Positions 5,759 to 15,000 of a DNA stretch of 19,638 nt are shown here, piece after piece. The position numbers and the translations under genes were made by a program. Source of the stretch: an uncultured Lachnospiraceae bacterium (GTDB lineage: Bacteria > Bacillota > Clostridia > Lachnospirales > Lachnospiraceae); contig CAJUHG010000015.1 of the NCBI GenBank assembly GCA_910586005.1, positions 1 to 19,638 on the forward strand, read 5' to 3'. The notes under the pieces were generated by a model that worked only from the letters and a program-made list of their open reading frames with translations, ran no database searches and was not told the origin of the DNA. Position 1 is the first letter of the stretch. Each line of letters begins with the position of its first letter.

Positions 5759-7996
5759 ATGCAAGAAGTATTGATATTTTCAGGAACAAGTGAGGGAAGA
5801 AAATTGGCCGAAATTTTATGTAATCATAAAATTTCGGTTACTGTTTGTGTTGCTACAGAATATGGACAAGAGATTATGAAGCAGAATCATTCTAAGTATC
5901 TTAGTGTGCAAATGGGGCGTATCAATGAAAGAGAAATAGAAATGTTGATTAGACAAAAAGACTGGCAAGCAATTGTAGACGCCACGCACCCTTTTGCAAA
6001 AGAAGTGACAAAAAATATTAGGCAGGCATGTGAGAAACAGAGCAGAAAATCTCTGCGGCTGTTGCGTGATATGGAAGAGGATGATAATTTTGAAAAAGAT
6101 AACGTTTTTTTTGTTCCCTCTACAAGTGAAGCAATTGAATGTTTAAATCAAACTTCTGGTATTATTTTTCTTACTACTGGCAGTAAAGAATTAGCAGAAT
6201 ATATGGCAGGAGTGCAAGATACTTCAAGGATTTATGTTCGTATTTTACCTATTAGTGATGAAATAGAGAAGTGTCGTAGTCTTGGACTTCAAGGAAAACA
6301 AATGATTTGTATGCAAGGACCTTTTAGTGTTGCCTTAAATACTGCTCTTATGCAGGAAATACAGGCGTCTGTTTTAGTAACAAAAGAGACTGGTAAAGCA
6401 GGTGGTTTTCAAGAAAAATTAGCAGCAGCAAAAAATGTAGGTGCTAAAACAATTGTCATTCGCTGTCCAAAAGAAAAAGGATATTCTTTGGAAGAGATTT
6501 TACAGGAATTGGGTGTGAATCGATTAGAAAGATTATCCGATATATGTGTTAAGAAAAATTCTAAAAAGGAAGAATTTTCAGATATACAAGAACTCTATAT
6601 TTCTTCAGATATCATAGAAAAAGATTTTAAAATAGAGGAATTTTCAGACACACAAGAATTATGTATTTCTTCAGATATCATAGAAAAGGATTTTAAAATA
6701 AAGGAATTTCCAGATGTACAAAATATACTTTCTCCATCAAAAATAATGGAAACAGATTTTAAGGAAAGAACCATTTCTTCTCAAAAAGTACCTCAGATTA
6801 CAATTGCAGGGATAGGAATGGGAAGTCTTTCTAATATGACAAGAGAGGTATTTTATACTTGTACAAATGCAGATATTATTATTGGTGCAAAGAGAGTCTT
6901 AGAGACCATAAAAAGTCTAAAAAAACCTATCAAAAATCTTTATAAAAGTCAAGAGATTGTAGATTTTATTTTAGAACATCCACAATATCAAAAGATTGTA
7001 GTGCTAATGTCTGGGGATGTAGGGTGTTATAGTGGCGCAAAAGGTCTTTTACAAACACTTCAAAAGGCAGGAGATTTTCAAGTTCAATTATTGTGTGGCA
7101 TTTCTTCTGTAGTATATTTGGCTGCTCGTCTCCAAATTCCTTGGGAAGATATGGCGCTTATGAGTACTCATGGCAGACAGCAAAATATCATTGGAAAATT
7201 AAATATTTGCGAAAAAGTTTTTGTGCTTACAGAAGGCGCTAAAAATGTGCGTAAATTAAGTTATGAGCTTCTACAGTATGGCTTTGACAAGGTAAAAATG
7301 TATGTGGGATGTCAATTAAGTTATCCAGAAGAAGAAATTTTTTCTGGAAGCCCAGAACAGTTTTTAGATTTTGAAAAAGAAGGTATCATGGCAGTATTGT
7401 TGATACATGAGAATGGAAGGAAAACTGTTTTATCTCGAGGAATTTCAGATACATTATTTGTACGTGGCAAAGTACCAATGACAAAGGAAGAGGTGCGTAG
7501 CATTTCTTTGGCAAAATTGGCATTGCGCCAAGATTCTGTTGTGTATGATATTGGTTCAGGAACAGGAAGTATAGCAGTAGAATGTGCAAAAGTAGCAATA
7601 AATGGTAAGATTTATGCAATAGAAAAAAAGAAAGAGGCGCTGGAATTAATTGAGAAAAATAAATTTCAACACAGAGTATGGAATTTAGAAACAATAGCCG
7701 GAGAGGCTCCAGAAGTTTTAGAAGGTTTAGAACCACCTACTCATGCATTTATAGGAGGAAGTAATGGGAGATTACAGGAGATTCTAAAAGTGCTTTGGAA
7801 GCAATTTCCCAAAGTTCGTGTGGTGTTAAATATCCTTTCCCTAGAAACGATAAGAGAAGTAATGGAACTACTAAAAGAGCATGAGTTTGTACAACAGGAG
7901 ATTGTTCAAGTTGCAATATCCAAAGCAAAAAAATTAGGGGAACATCATCTTATGATGGGGCAGAATCCTATTTATGTGATAACTCTGCAGAAATGA
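5759..7996 (+). CDS. cbiJ-cbiET: Trifunctional CbiJ-CbiE-CbiT: precorrin-6A reductase, C5-methyltransferase, and C15-methyltransferase/decarboxylase
   Basis: One 745-residue chain carries three cobalamin enzymes. Residues 1-260 are CbiJ (CobK), the NADPH-type cobalt-precorrin-6A reductase, with IFSGTSEGRKLAE and DATHPFA (74-80). Residues about 346-545 are CbiE, a tetrapyrrole methylase with IAGIGMGSLSNMT and MSGDVGCYSG. Residues about 560-745 are CbiT, a Rossmann methyltransferase and C12 decarboxylase with RGKVPMTKEEVRS and the SAM loop DIGSGTGS (597-604). CbiE-CbiT joining (CobL-like) is common; adding CbiJ at the front is less so. The CbiJ-CbiE linker has three 22-residue tandem repeats (271-336). 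The ATG follows AAAGGA at good spacing. The gene completes methylation towards cobalt-precorrin-8; the next enzyme, CbiC, is not in the window. Confidence 0.93.
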   Translation: MQEVLIFSGTSEGRKLAEILCNHKISVTVCVATEYGQEIMKQNHSKYLSVQMGRINEREIEMLIRQKDWQAIVDATHPFAKEVTKNIRQACEKQSRKSLRLLRDMEEDDNFEKDNVFFVPSTSEAIECLNQTSGIIFLTTGSKELAEYMAGVQDTSRIYVRILPISDEIEKCRSLGLQGKQMICMQGPFSVALNTALMQEIQASVLVTKETGKAGGFQEKLAAAKNVGAKTIVIRCPKEKGYSLEEILQELGVNRLERLSDICVKKNSKKEEFSDIQELYISSDIIEKDFKIEEFSDTQELCISSDIIEKDFKIKEFPDVQNILSPSKIMETDFKERTISSQKVPQITIAGIGMGSLSNMTREVFYTCTNADIIIGAKRVLETIKSLKKPIKNLYKSQEIVDFILEHPQYQKIVVLMSGDVGCYSGAKGLLQTLQKAGDFQVQLLCGISSVVYLAARLQIPWEDMALMSTHGRQQNIIGKLNICEKVFVLTEGAKNVRKLSYELLQYGFDKVKMYVGCQLSYPEEEIFSGSPEQFLDFEKEGIMAVLLIHENGRKTVLSRGISDTLFVRGKVPMTKEEVRSISLAKLALRQDSVVYDIGSGTGSIAVECAKVAINGKIYAIEKKKEALELIEKNKFQHRVWNLETIAGEAPEVLEGLEPPTHAFIGGSNGRLQEILKVLWKQFPKVRVVLNILSLETIREVMELLKEHEFVQQEIVQVAISKAKKLGEHHLMMGQNPIYVITLQK
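6569..6766 (+). repeat. Three tandem 66-bp repeats in the CbiJ-CbiE linker
   Basis: Units at 6569-6634, 6635-6700 and 6701-6766 encode 22-residue copies starting EEFSDIQEL, EEFSDTQEL and KEFPDVQNI. Each has a later DIIEKDFK-like end. The first two are nearly identical in DNA; the third has drifted. The phase is always codon-preserving. Confidence 0.88.
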
Positions 7997-8003
7997 GGTT
8001 GCT

Positions 8004-8750
8004 ATGATAGATAGAATTAATAATCAAAAATATTATGAATATTCCAAAATAAATAAGCAAAAAAAAGAGACTACAGAATCCGCAGAGTTTCATATGGATT
8101 TGGGAAAACAAGGCGTTATCTATGAAAAAAATGAACAAAAGAAGGCGGAAAAAACAGAAACTTCTTTTGAAGAGGAAAAGGAGCAGGAACAGAGAACGAG
8201 TGCCCAAAGCAGAGGTGTTAAATTAGAGATTTCTAGCCAAGGATATGAGAAATCTGAAAAAGAAAAGACAAAAGCATCTTTACTTGAAGGCGTAAAAAAG
8301 TATGCAGCAATTGCTGTGGATTTTTTGAAGAATATCTGGGATAAAATTTGGAATGAGCAAACATCAGCAAAAGAAGCAGAGTTTCCAGAAATTTTGGAAG
8401 AACAGATGGCACAAAAATATGGAACAGAAGAAGAAACATGGCTTGCATTACCAGAGGAAGCAACAGGATTTCCAGAGGAAGTAATGTCAGAGAATATAAC
8501 AGAACCTTCTGGATGGAGAACTTCCAATCAGATTGCAGAATCCATTTATACACAGGAAGAGATTAGACAGATATTTCGGCGGGGCAATCAAAAGGAAATC
8601 GAAGATTTTCTTTCCAATCATGGAGAAAGACACCTTGCTAGAAATACAGATTTACTAACACAATATGACCGAAAAGGAATTTTAGTAGGAATCAATAATT
8701 CTGATAAAGAGTTGATTCTTCATGGCAATAAAAATGAAATAAAACTTTAG
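8004..8750 (+). CDS. Hypothetical Glu/Lys-rich protein coupled to the cobalamin operon
   Basis: I do not recognise a named family. The 248-residue protein has a highly charged, Gln/Glu/Lys-rich first 85 residues that look disordered. A possible amphipathic helix follows near residues 92-115 (LLEGVKKYAAIAVDFLKNIW), then an acidic, proline-dotted middle. The C-terminal block (about 180-248) looks folded, with YTQEEIRQIFRRGN, FLSNHGERHLARNTDLL and YDRKGILVG. There is no signal peptide or clear membrane span. Its ATG lies 7 bases after the cbiJET stop and the ribosome binding site GAGGT overlaps that stop, so it is probably translated from the cobalamin transcript. Whether it has anything to do with cobalamin is unknown. 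Overlapping antisense open frames are judged to be shadows of it. Confidence 0.75.
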   Translation: MIDRINNQKYYEYSKINKQKKETTESAEFHMDLGKQGVIYEKNEQKKAEKTETSFEEEKEQEQRTSAQSRGVKLEISSQGYEKSEKEKTKASLLEGVKKYAAIAVDFLKNIWDKIWNEQTSAKEAEFPEILEEQMAQKYGTEEETWLALPEEATGFPEEVMSENITEPSGWRTSNQIAESIYTQEEIRQIFRRGNQKEIEDFLSNHGERHLARNTDLLTQYDRKGILVGINNSDKELILHGNKNEIKL

Positions 8751-8760
8751 GTCATTTTTT
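8730..8760 (+). terminator. Possible weak AT-rich terminator after the cobalamin operon
   Basis: AAAAATGA (8730-8737) pairs perfectly with TCATTTTT (8752-8759), with more T next to it. The stem is AT-only apart from one pair and lies partly inside the end of the coding region, so it would be weak. No better terminator is visible before asnB. Confidence 0.3.
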
Positions 8761-8853
8761 ACTTTCACGGCAATGGGCCAAGCAGCCATGTTAAGTGTCA
8801 CTTTCTATTGTTTGGCAGAGATAATTCCTAACATAATTTTAGCAGTTGCACAA

Positions 8854-8880
8854 TATAATAAAGTGATGTAAAAATAGGAG
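8854..8880 (+). promoter_or_regulatory. -10 box and ribosome binding site of asnB
   Basis: A perfect TATAAT (8854-8859) is followed about 20 bases later by AGGAG (8876-8880), 9 bases ahead of the asnB ATG. The -35 region 17 bases upstream (ACATAA) is poor, so the promoter may need an activator. The rest of the 139-base gap holds a short odd palindrome AAGTG-T-CACTT (8793-8803). Confidence 0.45.
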
Positions 8881-8889
8881 CTAGTTTAT

Positions 8890-10746
8890 ATGTGTGGAAT
8901 TGCAGGATTTTATCATAGAGAAAAAGATTATGAAGTATATGGAACACAATATCGTTCTATACTTGCTAATATGCATCAAAAATTATGGCATAGAGGTCCA
9001 GATGATTCAGGGATTTATTTAGCAAAACATTGTGGACTTTCTCATAGTCGTCTGTCCATTATTGATATATCTGGTGGACATCAACCTATGGTACGTACAG
9101 AAGGAGGAAGAACTTGTAGTATTGTATATAATGGAGAACTTTACAATGGAGAGGAACTGCGCACTTTGTTAAAAGAACGTGGATGGAAATTTACTACTAC
9201 TTGTGATACAGAAATAATTTTACTGGGATTTATGGAATTTGGCGCAGAATTTGTGAAAAAATTAAATGGTATTTTTGCCATTGCAGTATTTGACTCTGCG
9301 CAGGAAACACTTCATTTATTTCGGGACCCTATGGGAGTAAAACCATTGTTTTACACAGAAGTAAATGGAGAGTTTATTTTTGCTTCTGAAATCAAAGGTA
9401 TTTTGGCACATCCTTCTGTAAAAGCAGAGATAGATAGAAATGGTTTAAATGAAATATTCGGAATTGGTCCTGCTAGAAGTGTTGGATGTGGCATATTAAA
9501 AGGAGTGCATGAGGTTTGTCCTGGGGAATATTTAATTTGCAGCAGACAGCTTCCTTTACAGCGAAACATTTATTGGAAATTAGAAAGTTATCCTCATACT
9601 GACAGTTATGAAAAAACGATAGAAACAGTTTCTAATTTTGTGCGGGATTCCATTCAAAGGCAGATGGTTTCAGATGTGCCTATTTGCACATTTTTGTCTG
9701 GTGGAGTGGATAGCAGTTTAGTATCTGCAGTTTGTGCAGCAGAATTAAAAAAACAGGGCAAAAGACTTGCCACTTTTTCTTTTGATTTTGTGGACAATCA
9801 AAAAAATTTCAAGGCGAATGCATTTCAACCTTCCCAAGATAGACCTTATGTAGAAAAAATGGTATCATATATTGATTCTGACCATACATTTTTAGAATGT
9901 GACAATCAAAATCAAATAGCAATGTTATATGATTCTGTAAAAGCACATGATTTACCAGCAATGGCAGATGTGGATTCTTCTATGTTGTATTTTTGTTCGT
10001 TAGTAAATAAAAAATATAAAGTAACTTTAACAGGAGAATGTGCAGATGAAATTTTTGGTGGCTATCCTTGGTTTCACAAAGAGGAATGTCTAAAGGCTGA
10101 AATGTTTCCTTGGACAATGGATTTATCTCCAAGAAAAGAATTGCTTTCAGATGAATTTTTAGATTATTTAAAAATGGATGACTATGTTTTAGAGAGATAT
10201 CACCAGTCGGTTGCAGAGACCCCTAGATGTGAAGAAGATAGTCCAAGAGAAGCAAGAAGAAGGGAGATTTCCTATCTTAATATTAGATGGTTTATGCAGA
10301 CTTTATTAAATCGTATGGACAGAACTAGTATGTATCATGGATTAGAAGCACGTGTGCCTTTTGCAGATACGCGTATTGTTCAATATGTGTGGAATGTACC
10401 TTGGGAAATGAAGGCAAGGCAAGGAGTTGTAAAAAATTTATTGCGAGAAGCGGGGAGAGGATTGCTTCCAGAAGAAGTGTTGTTTCGGCGTAAATCGCCT
10501 TATCCCAAAACCTATGACCCGCTTTATGAAAACTTGTTAAAAAGTATGGTAAGAGAAACAATTTTGGATGGAAATTCTCCTGTTTTACAATTTGTAGATA
10601 AGAAAAAAGTAGAACGGTTTTTAGGTCAGTCCTCCGATTATGGAAAGCCTTGGTATGGGCAACTTATGGCAGGCCCTCAGATGTTGGCTTATTTGTTACA
10701 AATAGATGAGTGGATGAAACGATATCAGATTAAAGTGGTAGATTAA
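8890..10746 (+). CDS. asnB: Asparagine synthetase, glutamine-hydrolysing (AsnB)
   Basis: AsnB makes asparagine from aspartate, ATP and glutamine-derived ammonia in the cytosol. The N-terminal class-II glutaminase domain starts MCGIAGFYH, where Cys2 becomes the nucleophile after removal of Met1. It contains HRGPDDSG, SRLSIIDISGGHQPM and YNGELYNGEELR, then the RDPMGVKPLFY turn. The synthetase domain has the pyrophosphate loop SGGVDSS (270-276), LTGECADEIFGGYPWF and the C-terminal GLEARVPFADTRIVQY block. All key residues that I can see are present and the length (618 aa) is normal. ATG and AGGAG spacing are good. It sits alone between two unrelated transcription units, with its own -10 box. Some AsnB-like enzymes amidate other substrates such as peptidoglycan or peptides, which cannot be excluded here. 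Confidence 0.93.
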   Translation: MCGIAGFYHREKDYEVYGTQYRSILANMHQKLWHRGPDDSGIYLAKHCGLSHSRLSIIDISGGHQPMVRTEGGRTCSIVYNGELYNGEELRTLLKERGWKFTTTCDTEIILLGFMEFGAEFVKKLNGIFAIAVFDSAQETLHLFRDPMGVKPLFYTEVNGEFIFASEIKGILAHPSVKAEIDRNGLNEIFGIGPARSVGCGILKGVHEVCPGEYLICSRQLPLQRNIYWKLESYPHTDSYEKTIETVSNFVRDSIQRQMVSDVPICTFLSGGVDSSLVSAVCAAELKKQGKRLATFSFDFVDNQKNFKANAFQPSQDRPYVEKMVSYIDSDHTFLECDNQNQIAMLYDSVKAHDLPAMADVDSSMLYFCSLVNKKYKVTLTGECADEIFGGYPWFHKEECLKAEMFPWTMDLSPRKELLSDEFLDYLKMDDYVLERYHQSVAETPRCEEDSPREARRREISYLNIRWFMQTLLNRMDRTSMYHGLEARVPFADTRIVQYVWNVPWEMKARQGVVKNLLREAGRGLLPEEVLFRRKSPYPKTYDPLYENLLKSMVRETILDGNSPVLQFVDKKKVERFLGQSSDYGKPWYGQLMAGPQMLAYLLQIDEWMKRYQIKVVD

Positions 10747-10825
10747 CAGTTTTCATCTTATTTTTCTAGTGGTTTACATTTTTTGTATGGAATTTCTTAA
10801 TAATAAATGAAGTTTCTATATTACA

Positions 10826-10856
10826 TTGACATTTTCTTCCATTTTACTTTTAATAT
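10826..10856 (+). promoter_or_regulatory. Probable promoter of the FN3/SH3 protein gene
   Basis: TTGACA (10826-10831) matches the -35 consensus. The -10 is imperfect: TTTAAT (10849-10854, 17-base spacer) or TAATAT (10851-10856, 19-base spacer). It lies about 110 bases ahead of the start codon. No convincing terminator for asnB is seen between 10747 and 10826. Confidence 0.45.
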
Positions 10857-10963
10857 TAAGTAGAGATTGAGAACAGAAGCTATGTTACAAAAAAAGTAAA
10901 ACTGAAAGAAATAAGAGTTCTCTTTTCTCTGATAGGAAGGTTATTGAAAAAGGAGTGTGTATC

Positions 10964-11794
10964 ATGTATTTAAAAACATCATTTAGCATCAAAAAGTGTC
11001 TTATCACTTTATTATTTTCGTTTGTATTTTTTTTGGCTGTACCACACAATTCATTTGCAGCTCAGAAGCCACCAACAGTAAAAAATCTAAAATGTGGTGT
11101 TACCACAACAAACAGTATTAATATCTCTTGGACTCCTCAAAGTGGAGTGAGTGGGTATCAGGTATATCGTGCTACTGCTTATGATGGTAAGTATAAAAAA
11201 ATTAAAAATATTGCTGTTGGAAATTATGCATTTTGCAATATGAAATTGAAAAGTGGCAAAGAATATTATTATAAAGTACGCGCCTATGTATATCAGGGAA
11301 ATCGTATAGTTACAGGTAAGTATTCCAAAATTCTTACAGCACGTACCAAAGGTTCCTCTAAGTCAGCTTTTGTACGTGTCAATGCAAATGTGCGCAAACA
11401 TGCAGGCGTAAATCATCCACTTATAGCTATTTTAAAGGCAGGTACAAGTGTTACCATTACTTGTGCTACAACAGATAAGTCGGGTACTGCTTGGAGTCGT
11501 ATTTCCTTTACTGTGAATGGAAGAAAGAAAACAGGTTATATTAGAACTGATCTTGTGACTCCTCAACAGAAGAAAAAAGTAACTGGAATTGTTTCTGTAA
11601 AAAGCCGACTGAATCTTAGGCAATTTGCTAATCCCCAAAGTAAAGTGCTTACCACACTTTCAAATGGAACAAAAGTTACTATTTTAGGGGAAGCAACTGG
11701 TTCAGATAAACAGAAATGGTATCAAATAAGCGTAAAGAAAAATGGAAAAACTTATAAAGGATATTGCGCTGCCCGCTATATTCGGGTGTTATAA
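10964..11794 (+). CDS. Secreted fibronectin-III / double SH3-domain protein
   Basis: The 276-residue product begins with a signal peptide: a Lys-containing start, a hydrophobic run (CLITLLFSFVFFLAV) and a probable cleavage after NSFAA. A fibronectin type III domain follows (about 34-125), with NISWTPQSGVSGYQVYRA and YYYKVRAYV. Two bacterial SH3 domains come next: about 130-195 (VNANVRKHAG through GYIRTDLV) and about 203-276 (SRLNLRQFANPQSKVLTTL through YCAARYIRVL). Such modules commonly bind peptidoglycan or other wall polymers, so an extracellular or wall-associated role is likely. No catalytic domain is present. ATG 10964 is chosen because AGGAG (10951-10955) is 8 bases away; the GTG at 10955 overlaps it. 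The gene stands alone and ends at a strong terminator. Confidence 0.85.
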   Translation: MYLKTSFSIKKCLITLLFSFVFFLAVPHNSFAAQKPPTVKNLKCGVTTTNSINISWTPQSGVSGYQVYRATAYDGKYKKIKNIAVGNYAFCNMKLKSGKEYYYKVRAYVYQGNRIVTGKYSKILTARTKGSSKSAFVRVNANVRKHAGVNHPLIAILKAGTSVTITCATTDKSGTAWSRISFTVNGRKKTGYIRTDLVTPQQKKKVTGIVSVKSRLNLRQFANPQSKVLTTLSNGTKVTILGEATGSDKQKWYQISVKKNGKTYKGYCAARYIRVL

Positions 11795-11830
11795 ATTTAC
11801 AAAGAATATAATGCTATTGAATATAAAATT

Positions 11831-11870
11831 CTCTACCAAATATAAAATTTTTATTTGGTAGGGATTTTTA
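11831..11870 (+). terminator. Intrinsic terminator after the FN3/SH3 gene
   Basis: A perfect 10-bp stem CTACCAAATA (11833-11842) / TATTTGGTAG (11852-11861) with a 9-base loop is followed by GGATTTTT. It closes the transcription unit 36 bases after the stop codon and insulates the next operon. Confidence 0.8.
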
Positions 11871-11909
11871 AATTTATGACAATAGAAAGTTTGCAAAGCG
11901 TGCTTTCAA

Positions 11910-11939
11910 TTGACATGGTTTCATGTTTCGATATATAAT
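11910..11939 (+). promoter_or_regulatory. Consensus sigma-A promoter with a palindrome in its spacer
   Basis: TTGACA (11910-11915) and TATAAT (11934-11939) both match consensus perfectly, with an 18-base spacer. An inverted repeat ACATG-GTTT-CATGT (11913-11926) overlaps the -35 box and fills the left of the spacer. That is the position of a classical repressor operator. A second small inverted repeat AAAGC-GT-GCTTT lies just upstream (about 11895-11906). The untranslated leader from about 11946 to 12027 contains a further AGCAA/TTGCT hairpin and ends in the ribosome binding site GAGAAGGA. Confidence 0.75.
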
Positions 11940-12027
11940 AACGACATTGATTCCCGCAAGAATAAACCAAGCAAGGGTATTCTTTTGCTGGAAATTTACG
12001 ATTAAGGTATGAGAGAAGGAAGTCTGC

Positions 12028-15000
12028 ATGAAAGAACATTATAATTTAAAGAAATCTATTCTTCTTTGTTGGGAAAATGACAAAGAGAAATTTAAAAGAA
12101 CTTTTACTATTGTAAAAAAATTAAGTGAAGAAACATCTGCTATATATTATGAAGCATATTCTGAGAATGGGAAGAAGGGTATCCTTAAGGAATTTTATCC
12201 AAAAGGCTTTGCATTAGAGAGAGACAAAAATGGTCAATTATTTCCTTTTAGAGAATCAGAAGATAGAAAGGAGAAGTTTCAAAAAGCCAAACAGGAATAT
12301 TTAGAGCCTTATAATATGTTACTTGAGGAAAAGAAAAAGGGGAATGAACCAGAATTAGTTACATTTATACCAGAATTTGAGATTTATTATGGTTGTGATG
12401 AGACATACAATAAAATTGGCAGTGTTTATATTTGGATGCATAAATCAAACGTGGAAACTTTTGACAAAATTTGCGAAGAAATTCATAAACATCCAGAAGT
12501 TTCTCCAGAGCATAAGTTAGTTACTGTTTTATATGCAATTGAAAATTTAACAAAAAGTATTTATGCACTACATAGAGTAGATATCCTTCATAGAGATATA
12601 AAGCCATCAAATTTTGGCTTTTTAAAACGTGGAGATGAGACGCTTACACAGGCTTTCTCAATGATTCATATAGATTCTGTGTGTTCTATTTATCATAGTT
12701 CTAATGAAATAGTTGGAACAGAAGGATATCTAGAACCAGAAGTTGCACAGGAAGAACTAACTTATCAAACAGATATTTATGCTATAGGTGCTATGCTGTT
12801 TCATGCAATTATAGTTTCTGATGAGTTAAAAGAAGGAAAGTATCTTTATAAATCTGAACACTATGACAGACTACATGAACTAATTTCTAATTCAAAATTG
12901 ATTCAAGCCTCTGAAGCCAATGCTCACCCAAGATTGAGAAATATTCTTTCTGTTATACTACAAAAATGTTTGTGTGAAAGGGCAAATAGATATGCAAACT
13001 GTGAAGAATTACTTGAAGATTTGCAAACAGCACTTTATTATGCTTTACCATCAGATATTGCCAGAAAGAACCGTTTAAGGGAAAAATGGGTATTAACAGA
13101 TATTGAAAAATCTTTGGATAAAAATAAAGAAAAAAATTCTACATTAGCAATACAATATCATCTCTATCAATATCCATTGTACCAGTGGTTAGATGAAAAA
13201 GAAAATAACATAAATATATTAGTAATTGGTTTTGGAAATTATGGTCAAAAGTTTCTTGATATTTGCCTTCAAGCAGGACAGATTCGTGACAAGATATTGA
13301 ATGTTACAGTTGTATCTGATAATGATACAGATAAGGAAATTTATCTTTCTGAAAGACCTGAATTGTCAGAATTTTTCAATATTGATGGGAGTTTAGATTA
13401 TTGTGAGGATATCTATGGAAATATAACCTTTGAGACCACAGAACTAGCACGAGAAGATCAAAAAGCAAATACAGATATTTTACAAAATATTATGTATGAG
13501 CATTATGAAATAAAAAGACCACATTATGTATTTGTTGCATTGGGAGAAGATAAACTGAATCTTGCAGCAGCAAAAGCATGCAAACTTGCTGTTGAAGTAT
13601 TTGAAATAAATTGTGCTGTTCATTATGTATGTGAGAATAAACATTCTTCTGAAGAAAAGATAGAAGATTTATATCCTATTTATGTAAATGAAGATGTTAA
13701 AAAATCCGAGTTGTATCCAGAAATAGAAAGAATGGCATTTAATACCCATCTTATCTGGGAAAAAAATCTTAATATCAATTTTCAAACAGTTCGAGCAAAT
13801 TTTAGGAAAGCCTATAACCATGATGCCTGCATCTCTAGTGTGCTATCCTTAAAATATAAACTTTATAGTATTGGTATTGATTTAGACAAATGTAATTTTA
13901 CTGCTGCTTCCAAGGCGTTTGTTGAGAAAGATTTAAGTACAACAGAAAAGAACCTTACTATTAAGAATGAATTAATTTGGATAGAGCATCGCAGATGGGT
14001 AACAGAAAAACTTTGTCTTGGGTGGAGTAAAACACAACATCTAGAAGATTGCCTAAATGGAATGACAAAAGATGAAAAGAAAAAACAGCATATTTGTATT
14101 GTGAGAAGCAGACCAGACCAAGAACTTGCAGTTAAGTATAGAAAGAATAATTTTGAGAAATGGGAAAAGCCTTCTAATTCTTCAAATGATATTTTGGATA
14201 AGTTGGATGAATTAGATCAAATATCTGTAAAATTGCATCGTTTATTTGTAGAAAAGGCCAAGGTAGTTAAGGAAAAAAATCTGTTAAATGGAAATAGTAT
14301 GGCAGGAATTAGAGCTTTGATTGAGGGAAATAAGAAAGCCATTGTAGCTTTTCAGGAATGGTTTGCCTGTTTGAAAGATATCTGGAATGGTGATAGGGAT
14401 AAAGTTCCTCTTTACAAGGGATTGAAAAATGCTTTTTTAAATACTACTGATACTATCTCTAAAAAAAGTCAAAAATTGGTGCGCGAACAAGTGAAAGCGT
14501 TTGAAGTTATTTTTTATCCAATATTAGCAAGTATGGAATACAGGGATTGGAAACAAGATGATGTTGCATTTATTGATAATATTCCATTTATCTTGACTTA
14601 TACAGAAAATGTTTATATGGTCATTCCATATGCTATGGGGGATAATACACAGGTATTTGGAAATGTGGCTGCACCTACAATTGTAAATCCAGCTCGCATT
14701 TTATATCTTTGTTTGCTTGAGAGCAGACAAGAGGTGAAACAATTGCAGGAAACAATTCCTTATTTGATGGAATATATGAGAAAAAAACAAGTGAAATCAA
14801 CGGTGGAATTGATTGTTATATCCTCAGATGCGCTTTCATCTATACTCAATGAGAATTTTAAGAAAGAGGTTTTACAACTAGGGAAGGGAAGAATCCGCCA
14901 GATAAAATATATCCAGTTAGGAGAAATGGAAGAACTAACAGCAAATTTGGAGAATTATCTAAAACACAGATGCAACAAGAAGAAAGTATTTGCAGTTGAA

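Noticed and set aside
7386..7736. Minus-strand open frame of 116 codons opposite cbiT
   Set aside because: It lies wholly within the conserved CbiT-coding segment; composition is Leu-rich antisense noise.
8120..8527. Minus-strand open frame of 135 codons opposite the hypothetical gene at 8004
   Set aside because: It is the antisense of a Glu/Lys-rich coding region (giving Ser/Phe-rich protein) and has no convincing ribosome binding site.
12028..13050. PASTA-type membrane Ser/Thr kinase (PrkC/StkP)
   Set aside because: There is no transmembrane segment or PASTA repeat; the kinase is followed by Rossmann and nuclease domains.
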